From Aptenodytes patagonicus (lineage: Eukaryota > Chordata > Aves > Sphenisciformes > Spheniscidae): 64,000 bases of DNA. Below, piece by piece: positions 13,101 to 26,100 of this stretch. Below the pieces are notes generated by a model. The model searched no databases, was not told the DNA's origin, and saw nothing but the letters and a program-made list of their open reading frames with translations. The stretch's first letter is position 1, and every line of letters begins with the position of its first letter. The stretch is from the NCBI RefSeq assembly GCF_965638725.1, contig NC_134951.1, positions 69,711,568 through 69,775,567 on the forward strand, in the 5' to 3' direction. A program made the position numbers and the translations under genes.

Positions 13101-16100
13101 AGCTCCTGGGGGTACAAAGGTGGTTCAGAACAGTGTCATTCCTTCACTGAGTGGAGCACTGCTACAGTCCCTGGGTTTTCTTCACTGAATCTGTAGGAAA
13201 GTGATGACAATGAAACAGGGCAAATACATCTGTCTTTGCCTAGAGAGGAAGTGAAAGCAAACACTGTCTAGACATGGGAGAAGCATTTAACTGAGGCTGG
13301 TGCACAGTAAAAGCTATAATATTTGACGTTGCTGGCATTCTCTCCTGCGGATACTTCCCCTGCTGCTTACAGGCCCATTCTCCACAGCTACAGGATCAGA
13401 TCAGGGAAGCTGCTGTACACTCATGAGCCCACCCAAAGATGCGCTGTGCTTTTCTGAAATGGCTGCGCTGTTACAGAAATTAGGTAACTCTGCTCTCAGG
13501 CTGGCAAAGCTGATGGCGGCTTTTTTTTTTTGATGGCAGCATTTAGTTTCAGATATTGGGATGCTCGAAGGTAAGGTACTTTGTCATTTTAGAACTGGCA
13601 GTGCTTTTAGATCATATTGATTTTATTTCATTGTCTTGAGATCATCTACCCTTAGCTCTAAGTCCAGACTCTCATAACTCTTGAAATATATGCAGTCCTA
13701 GGCTATGCATAACTTAAGGCTGGAATGCACTCCCCAGCTCAGTCCGGGCAAAAGGCTGTGCACAGCTATGCAGAGCACTGCAAAAAGGCCAAGAGACAGT
13801 ATGTGCTGCTGGGAAGTGCTCTGACAACAACAGTCATGGCACTCAGGCAAGGGCTAGTTGTCCAGGCCAGGTGCTGCAAAGAGTTTCAGCAACGTTTCAG
13901 CAAATAAATCTTGGGATGTGCTTATAGGTTTCATGTAAGTCTGGGGTTTGCAGTGAGAGGAGTGACAGTCGCAATGCACGGAGAGAAGGCACAAGGGGCT
14001 CTCAGGCACTCACCTTTTATGCCTAAAATATATATGGCATTTTTGTTAGTAATTCAGATGGACCACAGTCAGCTACATCAAGCACAGCTAGCTTTCCAAA
14101 GGTGTTCATCTGTGGTGGAGCTGATTTCCCATTACGCATATAGGGAGGAGACGAGCATGTATAGGATACATCTAAAACACCTCCTTCTCATCCTTTTCCT
14201 GTTCTCCCTTTCCAATCCCCAGCTACTGTGAAAAGCTGGCTGCTACATGCCTTGGGCATGAAATGAGATGCTGAGAGGACTGAAATGAGAAGGACCTTAT
14301 GTGACAGGCAGGTAAGTACTACATGGTACAAACACTGGAGGGGCTGTCTGCTATAGAGCAAGGTCTTGCAAAATTGCTAATGTCAACAAGGATATCTTGT
14401 CTTTGATGCCACACAGATGGGACCCTCCTGCTCTACGGGAGCTAAGGCAGAAAGTTGCAGCCCACCTCCACACAGTGGGTCTGCTGGAGGTAGACTGCTG
14501 GAGATGCATGGGAAACGCAGTCTGTAGGCATTGGGCAACAGTGATACAGACTGGTTCATGGAGCAGCTCGGAATCGGGAAGGGTTAAAAACAGCTATGCT
14601 ACGGTACCATCCCTCTGGGGAGAGAGCATTAATATCTTCTTGTGTTCACTCGACAGAAGTGTCTTTTCTGAATCAAACATACACTACAAGGTGAATCTGT
14701 AGTGCACTGAGCCAGTAATGACACAGAGCCTCCGACTCACAAATTAATCCCCTTGTTTAAAGAATGAAGTAACAAAATCCCTGTCCTGACAGATTAAAAA
14801 CAGTTCACCAGATTAGTTAAGCATGGCCACGTATTATACCTTTTCTGTTCAAGATCAATGCTATAGAAATTTACTAGCTGGATCATGTTGTAATACAAAA
14901 TCCAAACTTCTTTAATTTACCTTATATACTGACAATCCTCAACTATACCCTCTAAAAGAAAAACGAACATACTCATCTCCAGTATATTGCCATTTTCCTG
15001 TTGACTTAGGTCATAAAAGTCATTAATGGATGTTTGTTAAAAGCAAACACAATTCTTTTACATTATTGCTAGTCACTAAGATAGCAGTAGTATTGGAAGT
15101 CAGAAATAAGTCAGAAACAATCAGAAATTAAGGCAACTTCTCAAAACTGAATTAGACAACCATCTAAATTAAATGAGAAATCAAAAGCAGATCTGGCTAA
15201 GCAATATACTTTTGGTGCCGACCTGCCAGTTCAGTGGCTGCAAAATGTGCTGTAAAGTATGGAGTCAAGTTCTTCAGTCAGGCTTCCCCCTTCCCTCCAC
15301 TGGACCAGGACCAATCCCAGAAGTGTCTGAATGTACTTGTGAATTGTACTTGGTTCTACCTTTGTTGTCTATTTCCATAGCTTGAAATATAAAACTTCTT
15401 TGGGAAGCTACAGCTCTTGAGCTATAGCATGCACATTTTCAGATGTCTTTCATTCAGATCCCAAGGGACCCCTACCCTATCAAAATTTTTATGTTTTCAG
15501 ACTGTGTTTGCCAAAATGCAGTCATGCTGGCAATGTTTGAGCCAGCAAAGACCATTTGAAGACATATCTTTTTGGTCTATCCTTGTCCTCATTCTTTCTC
15601 CTCCCATACCTCCTCCTGGCACAGTGGATAGGGCCCCTTTAGCCTTACACAGGCAGGAGAATGAGAAGATTCATCATGGTACCAGACAGAAGGAAGAAGC
15701 CAGTAGCAGGTAACACCGAGCATCCATGTAGAGCTCTGTGATTGTTACAAGTACTGCAAACATGCAGGTGGATTTTCAAGGGCATCCAGTGATTTTATGT
15801 GGTTGAGTTGTGGTTTCATTGAAAGGCTGACTATTGTGCAGCAGTCTTTTATTTTAGAAATAAGTGAAGAAAGAAATCAACACTGCAAATCTTCAACTTA
15901 ATATGAATCCATTTAAATTATGAGAAAACATTATAAGAAACTCCCAAGTTGTCTCTTCCTGTGCTTATAATTCTGTGAATCTGTTTTGACTAAGTTAAGG
16001 AAAATATCTATGGGGCAGGTGTGTTGTGAAAAGTAAAGACGTTGTTCTGTATTGTAACCAAAGTGGCTTTGTTGAAGACAATTATCACTTCACAGTGTAA

Positions 16101-19100
16101 TGCTAAATGAGGTACCTCAAGTCTGTTGAGAATTCAACATACTGACACTTCAGGATTCAGCATTGTAATGTTTCTATTATGGGCAGGGTGGGGTGACAAG
16201 ATGCTATCAGATTTATTTTGTGCTAGTTCCAGCCTAGAAAAAAAAAAGTCTTACACAGAGGAAGCAGTAATTACCTCTATTCGCTCATTTTTCAGAGACT
16301 GTGAGAAGGGATGGTAGTTTTCTCAATCCTTGCAAAAATATTATTGAAAGAAACCAACTCAAAATTCAGGAGAGCAAGATAGAAAAGAACTAATGTTTCT
16401 GAAATAAGAAAGTTTTCACAACAGAAAAAAAGAATCAAATGGTATTTTAACAACCATTTTAGCATAGATCTCAATGTAGTACCTGAAAAGTTGACATGAT
16501 CTCATTCAGAGAAATTTAGATTTCCGTTGTTTCTTTGACAACAGAGTTAGAAGAAAATACTTCATATAATGCCATCTACAATCATTTTTTTAATTGTTAG
16601 CAAGCAGTGTTGTCTGGAAGCAGCATCATACACACAGATGTACTTGTATACAACGGGTACAAAAGCACAATAACAGGCACTTCCAAAATATGCATATTGG
16701 GTTAGCAATAAGCCTACTAAAGTTCCAGACAGATTAATTCCTAATTCACCCACACCATGCTACAAGAATTTGAGAGGAGGCATATACAATTTAGGTTACT
16801 TACTCAAAACAGGCTTTGAGTATTAGGCCTGGGAAATAATGAACCAAAATTGTGCTGATTTCCTGACAAGAAGGAGTTATAGTCTACCTGGGAATACCTT
16901 CCCTGCACAACAAAAAAGAACAGGCTGTAGCTTGCAGTTCTGCCACAAGGCAGACTCATGCTGTCCATACCACACATAGCAATTTAAGACACTGATTGAA
17001 GAGTATAAATCAAACACAAGCATCAAATCTACTATAAATCAGATTATTATTTTTCTGGTAGGGTACCTGTATCATCTGGTAATGTCCACATCAGACAAAT
17101 GCCTTCAGGAAATAAAAAATACAATGAATTTAGAAGTCCTATGAAATGTTATGCTGTGTAGAGAGATTGCCAAACAAAATGAGAAGCAGGGAACCAGAAA
17201 AAAAAATGCAGAAATAAAAAGGAAACTTGATCACAGTCAATGATCACCACTGAGAATTGAGAAAGGAAGGCTTTGAGCTTTTTGTGGGTGTAAAATATCT
17301 GGGAGTCAAAATGATTCAAGACTGATCAGAGCAGAGGAATCCAAAACTCTGGCTGGCATCCAGGAAGAATTAGTGGCATAAAATTTAAAAAGAGTTCTGA
17401 GAATATGTCAGCTCACATGGAATTAAGGCATGGAAAGAGACGAGAAGAGGCAAAATAGAGAAAAAGGAGGATGGGAAAGAACTTCTGAACTTCAGCTGGT
17501 TCCACAGAGTTACAAATAGAACTAAATTAACACCGAGTGCATTAAGGACAAAAGGAGCTATAAGCTGCTACACTGTATTAGCACTTCAGCTTTTGAAATT
17601 ATAAGACTAGCAACTAATTCTGAAATCCAATCTAAATTTCTAGTGTACTTTCTACTGTTCACCTTAGAGAAGCCACTGCAGAAGTACACGCTACAGTGTT
17701 GTGACAGAGACAGGCCTGTCCTGGAGCAGTTCCACCCAATTTGAAAGAAAAAGCCATATAAAATTACATTTGGCTCATGAACTGGCCATAAAAAACTACT
17801 TCCACAAGGTGCCGTTGTCTGCCATTACTGCCCCTTCTCCTAAGAAGGGCGTTGTGAGCATCTCCTCCCTGGAGCTCAGACCCAGAGCAGGCCCTGTCCC
17901 AGCTAACCTCTCATCTGGCTTGGGGAATGGTTATTAGTCGGACAGCATGCAGCTCTGTAAGGGGGCAATCAGCTCCTACCTCATCAGCTTTTTCAGCAAG
18001 AGCTGGTGCAGCCCTGAGACAGATTAGAAACTTTTATATGGGTAGCGTTACATGAGTTTTTGCAGCAACAAGCTTCAGCCATTGTGTCTATTTGACTACC
18101 TGTGTTGACACGTGAACCGATTTTTAAAAAGAAAAAAAAAAAAGAAAAGAAAAAATAGAAGGATCCAGAAACAAATAAAATGAGGCGTTTTAAAGCTGAA
18201 CTGCTTGCTTTCTTGTGGTCTGAAGGGCATCTTTGCAAGCCTTACATAAGGTATCCCCAGGAGAGGAGTGTGAATGAAAAGAGAGAGCAGTAAGCCCTCC
18301 TGGCAAATTTATTCTGGACAGGATGGTAATCGGTAACTACAGCCTCACCCACCATTCCCTGCTGTTTTAATCCCAAATCTGCACTGACCACGTACCTTGA
18401 AAATGTCCTCCTGGGAATACTGACAAAGACCTGTGCACTATCCATGGCACTGGGATGACTCACAAAAAACATTTGAAAATCCTTCTTTTAGGCAGCCCAG
18501 ACAGGACTTTCAGAAGTGTATTGACTGTTTATGCACAAGGGCCTTCAGGAAAAGAAAAAGTGTCTTTTAAAGATGAGATTTTCAACAGTACTTAGGCTTT
18601 GTTTAGACTAGTAACAGTGGGTGCAAGAGGAGTAGATCTAGACAGCAAACAGCTGGTACTGAGCAACCAATGCGAGCTACCCGTGTTTCATCACTTGGGG
18701 GTTACTTCAGGCTAGAGCTTGTCTGGTCCCATGGGCTGGATGATCATCATTAGTGATCAGAGTATGTTAGGTGTGTTCCTGCACGGCATCCTTCAGTTTG
18801 GTTTTGTCTGCTAGTAATCTGGGTTCTGCACTCTGAGACTGCTCTGAGCTGTAGGAAGCCTTGCTGCAGACCCTCTTTGAAAAAGCCACTCAGAACTTCA
18901 CCTCCTTGAATGTTCATCCATCCCATTACACTTAGCATCCTTCTTAGCTGTGTACTTGTATCAGCAAGATCAGTTAGTAGTAGTAAATACAAAGCACGTA
19001 GACACTCTAAACCAATGATGTCGCAGACTTAACAAATCAGAGAAATGAGCTTTCAGACACTGAGTTCTAGAAAACCTGCACGTTGCACACAACATTTTTC

Positions 19101-19490
19101 TTTTGCGATGTTAATCATGAAAAGAATGTAATTTTAGCAGATAAATTTCTGACCTCAACAGCAAACAGAACCCCCAAAAAGTAAATTCTCATTTGTATGT
19201 CTGCCAAAGTGAAAAAACAAAGTGGATTTAAATGAGGTAAAGATCCGGCACTCGACACTTGAATTTTTTTTTATCTGAAACTAGAATCTATGCATTGCAA
19301 TGGATCCTTAATTGGTTCAAAAAATGCTTAGCAGTCTTAATGAGCAATGCTTGTACAGACAGCATAGCTAAAATCATGCAAAATCTATTAGAGTAAGACA
19401 TAAGCCTGGATCAATATTCAGTTAAAAATACATATTTTTCAGATGAGAAAATCTATACTTTTTAAAGCATTGTTAGATCAGCTACACTAA
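7169..19490. other. Intergenic, no gene recognised
   Basis: This continues the AT-rich gene-poor stretch up to the presumed NMBR 3' end. It contains scattered A- and T-runs (near 8090, 11270, 13510 and 18130) and no open frame resembling a protein. Conserved noncoding elements may exist but cannot be seen without alignment. Confidence 0.7.
11268..11300 (+). repeat. A-rich tract
   Basis: A run of about 13 A residues followed by CAAAAACAAAAACAAAAAAC. It could be a decayed poly-A tail or simple sequence; no retroposon body is recognisable upstream. Confidence 0.6.
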
Positions 19491-19492
19491 TA

Positions 19493-19498
19493 TTTATT
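19493..19498 (-). terminator. Candidate NMBR polyadenylation signal AATAAA
   Basis: The minus strand reads AATAAA about 270 bases downstream of the NMBR stop codon. It would give a short 3'UTR. The motif is common in AT-rich DNA, and other signals further downstream could be used. Confidence 0.3.
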
Positions 19499-19765
19499 AT
19501 TTTCTTTTTTTATGTTAAACATATATTAGCATATCCTTTAAAGTACACTATGAAGCCAGTCAGTTTTGTTTTCTCAATAAAACATACTCTTCATTTCTAT
19601 CTAAAAGTAAGACTAGGTGTGAATTAACCTCAGATTGGCCAGACTTTAACAGACTCTCTGTGCTGAGGACTAAGACGGTCTAAGCATATGAGAGCCAAAA
19701 GTAAGTTACAAACTGCAAAGAAAAAGTTCAAATTTGTTCCACAGTCAAAAATCACACCTATTAAA

Positions 19766-20167
19766 TCATGATGACATTTCTTGTTTCAAGTTGTGCCCAT
19801 TCAGTTGTGTCATGCTAGTCACTGTGTTCCTGGTATTGCTTTTCAGGGAAGTCATTTGAATGGCAGAAGAGTTGCGCAAGTAGCTGGCAGATCTCTCTTG
19901 CTGAGCTTTCCTCCTGCAGCGAAGCTGGTTGTTGAAATGTCTTCGAAAACTCTCACTGAGAAAATACAGTGCAAATGGGTTGACACAAGAGTTGGAGAAG
20001 CTTAGCACTCGGGCCACTAAGGTAACAACCATATGTCCTGTCGACGGATCAATCTCATTGTAATTAAAAGATCGGTACATGTATAGCACGTGGTTAGGAA
20101 ACCAGCAGATAGCAAAGAAGCCAACAAAAACTAGAACAATTTTTGCCAGACGTTTGCGAGTTTCCAT
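19766..20167 (-). CDS. NMBR: NMBR coding exon 3 with stop codon
   Basis: It encodes residues 256 to 388: the basic METRKRLAK end of the third intracellular loop, TM6, TM7, helix 8 and a Ser/Thr-rich cytoplasmic tail, then TGA. The acceptor is TTTTTAG|ATGG. The ATG at the exon start is internal (Met256), not an initiator. Tail serines and threonines are plausible GRK/arrestin sites, which is family knowledge. Confidence 0.94.
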   Translation of the reverse strand: METRKRLAKIVLVFVGFFAICWFPNHVLYMYRSFNYNEIDPSTGHMVVTLVARVLSFSNSCVNPFALYFLSESFRRHFNNQLRCRRKAQQERSASYLRNSSAIQMTSLKSNTRNTVTSMTQLNGHNLKQEMSS

Positions 20168-23100
20168 CTAAAAATATGAAGAGAACCCAAATGAACAACA
20201 ACGATTAGAACTACTCCACATAACAGGCTTAATTAAAACATGTAGCATTTCGCTTTATATTAACTTTACAACTATCATCAAAAGTAAGACCAGTAAAAAT
20301 GCTTCCTTCAGGGTCTGAATTACTTTTTCTATCTCATTTACTTCCCTTTCCCACTTTCAGTTTACTTCCAGTGACAGACCCTAGCTGTTTGCAGTCACAA
20401 AAGGTTGCTCTTTCTCTATGATGTATGCAGAAAGAGTGATTCATGATTCATGACCCAAGTAAACATTGGCTTTTAGCCTGAAAGCACGCACCAAAGGCTG
20501 CCATGAAACATAACCTTTTCTGATGAGATTCCAGTGCTTGGCTTGAAACTTAGCTATAGTTAGAAAGCTATTTAGAAACCATTGGCTTTGAAATGTAGAG
20601 ACATTGTGAGTGAAATGTAGAGACACTGCTAGGATGTTAGCTATATAATGGTACTTACATCCCATTATTTTGCCTGAAATGCCCCAGCTTGCACCTCTCT
20701 CCTAGGCAAACCACCAAAACTGCATTGCACAGTCTGAAGCATCTTAATTCCAGGGTAAGGTGAAAGGTTCAGTTAATCTTCAATAATGACATGAAAAAAA
20801 AGTACCTTAATTGGAGTGCTAAAGTATAATTGGATTACAATGTAGATATTGAGAGTGGCTGAAAAGTTGACAGGAAACGAGCCTACACGGTGGTTCCAAA
20901 CTGAAAGAGGGAGGGAAACTGGCCACGTAGAAGGCACAAAAGGGAGGCAGAAACTTTCTACATATTCCTCCCAAAAGATTTATTATGTATACCAGGTACC
21001 AAAGTTTTGCAGAGGCAGGAAAGTTTTCTGGCTTTGCTCAATTTTCTATCAATTTTAACCTGAAAGATTCAAGTGAATTTATTCTAACAGGGTTTCAAAA
21101 TCTGTGAAATAAATCTGTAAGTAGTTTTCTTGGCTCTGTCTAAACCAAAACCAGTGGGGAATTCACAAAAGATGGGAAAACTCTACCGTTCCAATTTGGT
21201 AGGATTTGCACTCAGACAGATCGCAAAGGCAGAATAAAAAGGTACAGAGGTATAGGGTGAATATTACACTTCTGTGCTATGGCGTAAAGAAACGTGAGTT
21301 GACAGGAATAGTGTGAATTTAATTCCTCTTGCTGGGAGATATGTAAGTACACCGGAATTTTCTATTCTTCTGAGCCTCATAGATTTACAAAAAGAAAAAA
21401 ACTAGGTAGAATGAAAAAAATATGATCTTACTTTGAAAATACATGTGGGTTCAGAAATGTGATATAAATTAAATATTGTTTCCATCCTGAGGGTTCAGCC
21501 AAAAGGCTCTCTGTATTTCACAGGAAAATAAAATAATACATGAAGTGCTAATATGTATGCATTTTTGACAAGAAACAGGCTAGAGTAGAAATGAAATGCT
21601 GAGAAAAAAGGACATGAGGGAATGTGGTCTTTCTTTTTAAAAGAATATGTACGTGCTATATATGCAGAGATTTCAGTGAGTATAAAGGTATTTTCTAAAA
21701 TATTGGCAGAGAAAACACTTCCAAATAGTTTTAATGGGCATAAGTATTTTTCTCTATCAATACTAATGCTTTTGTAAAGTGGTTGAGGCACTTTCACTGC
21801 AAAAGCTGTTTGTATATATAAATGTTCCTGCTAATGAGCAGCCTGTTGTTATCTTACTGCTTCCTGTGCCTTACAGGGAAGCTGGCTTTGTCCAGTGTTT
21901 TAAAATGCTTTGTCTCAAAGGTATACAGAACATATACTGAAAGTTTTATAGCATCTCTAATAGAAAGGGTATTAGAAAAGTACGAGTTCAGGATTGTATC
22001 CAAGAAAGATCTACTGAGAAAGCAAAAAAAGAATCAGTTCATGCACTGTGTTCATATCTTCAGCACTCCTTGGTCTGAGAAGAACCTTAGATCCCCTAAG
22101 CAAAAATTTCCCTGCCTATGTCAGTTTTTTTCATTTCCAAGCACAAATAAACCGGGGAGAATTCTCAAAAAGTTCATGTAAGATTTCTTCCCAAAATGGC
22201 TGCCTGTAGAGATAGGTGAAGCCACTAGCATTAACTACAAAAACATTGTTCCTCAGTAAGAACACAAGCAATGGTTACACTAACAACACATATGAGCACA
22301 TATACCAAACCTATTTCTTGTTAGGAATATGCATTGATGGCATTGAATTTGTGTTTTTCCTTGTTCATATCCATTTACATACTGGGCTTAATACTGAGTA
22401 ATTGTGAAAACAAGGAGATTTTTCAGATAATCCTCAGCTTAATTCATGCATATGGAAACTGAACTAATCCTCTGCAAAATCTAACAATTTGGATGTTATA
22501 GTTCCTGTACTTTCATTTATAAGTGTATACAGCACACAAATCTTTCACCGGGATGTAAAAAGCAAATTGCTTACCTGTCTTTTGGAATGCTCGCTGTATT
22601 CTCCAGGGATGTTGTGAGCACTTTTTATTAAACTCTTTGCAATGTGATAGTAGTAGATACTAATAATGGCAAGAGGGATAAGGAAATACACAAGGAAAAT
22701 CAGCACAGAATGGATCTTCGGGTGCATATCATCCGTCATGGGGTATGGTATGCATGCTGTGAAAGTGGCATTATTCACGTCATTGATGTGGGCCAGTTCG
22801 GAGAACACCACCTCAGGAACTGCTAGGAATATGGAGATTACCCAGATGGCAGTGGCTTTAACACAGGTCCACAGCACTGCACTGGAGGTCTGGATGTCCA
22901 TGGGATTTACAATTGCTTTGTACCTGAAATTGATCAAATGCAGATGAAAATTAAAAGGTATCTTTTCAAATTCAACATGTGATTCATAAGGCCTCTTCAT
23001 ACCTTTGATTAAAATAATGCCATATTTTGTTTTTATTTGAAATGTCAACATGTTTGTAATCTTTCTTAAATTTGCATTCTCTAAATCTCTAGCTTCATCT

Positions 23101-26100
23101 GCATATATACCCACCAGAGGTGGCAAAAGGAGCCCTGGACACAGCCTGTGGCCGTAGCTGCCCATTCTGTGCCAGCCTGCTGAAAGCGCAGAAGCAGCCA
23201 TGACTCCGCTCTTGCTTTCCCCAAATCCTCCCAGCAAATCCACAAATGCACATCCTACCTCCATACTTCCACCTCACTCTCATACCGGCACACGCACACT
23301 AGAGTTTGTTTCCTTCCTCGGCTCCCGCGGCCCGGGACTCCCCCCTGCCTGCCGCCACGGCTTTCCCGCTCTCAGACTCCACCAGCCCCCTGGGAGCGCA
23401 GGACAATAATCAGCGCTAACCACCTCCTGCCAGACCAGCAACAACCACTGCTGTGGTGGCTCTTGCCTTTCCACCCCAGCACCTTTCTGCACACAGATAT
23501 ACTGTCCTGACTGTAATGCCTGGAATATAAGCATCTTCATAAAGTCAGGCAGGAACGATGCCCGGTGGCCTGTGCAGAAGTATTAAACTCTTAAAGAAAG
23601 TAAACATTTCCACATAAACCATTGGAGGCTGCTGCTCTATACCGCGTTTTGGGAAACTGTCTCATCATATATGATTACATATAAACCTTTGCAGAATTGA
23701 TAATTTCACAACCATTACAATGAAAACAGGAAGTATTGCAGAGAATAGAAATATCACACCACAGCAAACTAAATGAGATGAGAGGAAACGGCCTCAGGTT
23801 GCGCCAGGGGAGGTTCAGATTGGACATGAGGAAAAATGTCTTTACTGAAAGAGTGGTGAAACATTGGAACAGGCTGCCCAGGGAAGTGGTGGAGTCCCCA
23901 TCCCTGGAGGTATTTAAAAGATGAGTAGATGAGGCACTTAGGGACATGGTTTAGTGGGCATGGTGGTGTTGGGTTGACGGTTGGACTCGATGATCTTAGA
24001 GGTCTTTTCCAACCTTAATGAGTCTATGATTCTATGATTCTAAAATAAATGAATAGAAGCAGACTCTGGTCAGGAATTCTTTTACTAAAAAAAATTGTTG
24101 CAGAAGGTGATACAAAGTGAAACTTACCACAAGAAAAGGTCAGGTTTAGCAGGACAAATATACTTTGAGAAAAATATTTCAAGGATACCTTAATGTTTTG
24201 CTTAGATTTTTAATTTATTTTGAAAATGCTTTTTTTCAAAATTTAAGCAAATTATGTTTTAATGTTTTTATTAAAAACTGAACATTGAACAAAACATTTC
24301 AGTTTGTCTAAGCTCTGGTAATTTGGAAGGTTTCTTTATCTAATGTTCTTTTTTTGTTGTTTCTTCAATTTTTTGTTTCTAGTTTTGATTTGATTTGGGA
24401 TGGGTGAGGGGTTTTTTTGAAACTGCAGAAGTTTTGAGAACTAGAAAAATTCTTTTTCTTTAACATCTAAAGAAAAGTTTAACCGGTAGAAAGGAGTCTG
24501 GGGAGATCTATACTCCAGGTACACAACTTTATTCACGTTACGGTCTTTCTAGTCAGTGGAGGTGTACTTTCAAAGGGTGAATCAGGTTTTAGGTGCATTA
24601 CATCACCCTCTGAGGTGCTTATTTTTCTCTGTTAGCTATACAGTGAGCTTAGAGTGAGAAGAACTGTAACTTAAATGTCTCTACTTGGTGATGAAACTCC
24701 TTATCCGTGCATGTAGATACATATATGTGCATATACAAATATAAATATGTATGGGTACGAACAGGTGTCTAAATACATACACATATAACAGAGTTGCTGA
24801 AGGGAATGCTGAGAAATGGAGTTGTGATCCCAAATACCCTTTATGGCTGATTTGCAGGTCCCGAGAGGTACATCATAACCCCTCAAAACCTTGAGCAGAT
24901 GTTTGAGGAACTGCGGATAAAAGCTATATCCCCATGCCACAAGTTGTGAGTTTGCTGGAAACAAACAGTGGAAATGGCTATGCCATGAAAATGTCTGGAG
25001 CAGAGCACTGTCTTGGTACCCTAGCAATTTTTTTCTTCAGAGAATATTTGAGTCAAAATGTGCTTTGGAGTCCTCTTTCTCAGGACTGTGATAAATTGTC
25101 TTATCACTAAATAATTAAAAATAATGGCTATTTATGTTCATATCCTCTCTGAATTCAGAGAGAGGATTTTTACTGTGTCTTCACCCTTATTCCAGAGTAG
25201 AAAATTAAACTCAGTAAACTGTCTCTGTTAATTTATGTTTACCATTTCTTCTAACACACAATGAGAAACTCCCTGGACGCCAAGGTGTAAAGAAATCCTT
25301 TATACTGCCATGGGAAGGATAGAAGCTTCTGCACAAAGCATGAATGCTCCCCAGCACAAACTGTGACCTTATTATTCAATAATTTGCTTCCTATTACTGT
25401 CTGCCTTGATTTCATTACACGAAGACAGACCTTCTATTTCATTTCATTCAGCTGAGGTGATGTCAAGTCCTTACATCTGCTCATTTCTTTAAAACTTTAC
25501 ATTGCTGGGGAAGAGCTGGTTTGGGGACTTTGGGGGGGGGGGAAGATGTTGGATAAAAATCGTGTTTCATACTACAGGGTTTTTTTCCCTCTCTTTTCCC
25601 ATTGCAACTATTTTGAGCACAGTCCTGTCCCCCAAGACAGTGACCGTGTAAAATTAATTGCTTTAGCAGCATTTGGTCTGGTTAATATCTAAACGGGAGA
25701 CCTTTTCAGAAGCCTTTACGTTAGCAGAAAATGTGGCATATATTTGTGCCTTGGCATATATTGCTGTTTCAGCAAATAGCGTGCCTTCCCCTGAGCTACG
25801 ACTGATTCCAAGTTGGAAGGCATTGAAGCAGGGTGCCCTTTTTCACAAAAACAGCTGGGTTCAGCCTAACAAACTTCTCCTTTAGTCCTATCGAAATTCT
25901 ACTTGCTACTTCAGCTGACTACAAGATGGCACTCTTCTTCCTAGGACTCAGCCCTGCACAGTACTCAGCGACAACGGGAGGGAAAAGGCCCTAAGTGCTT
26001 TACAAAACCTGTCATCTCGTTTATATCTCTGAAAAGATATAGAGTAGAAAGAGACAGGTTACAGATAAAATCAAACGTAAACTAAGTGAAATTAGAAGTG

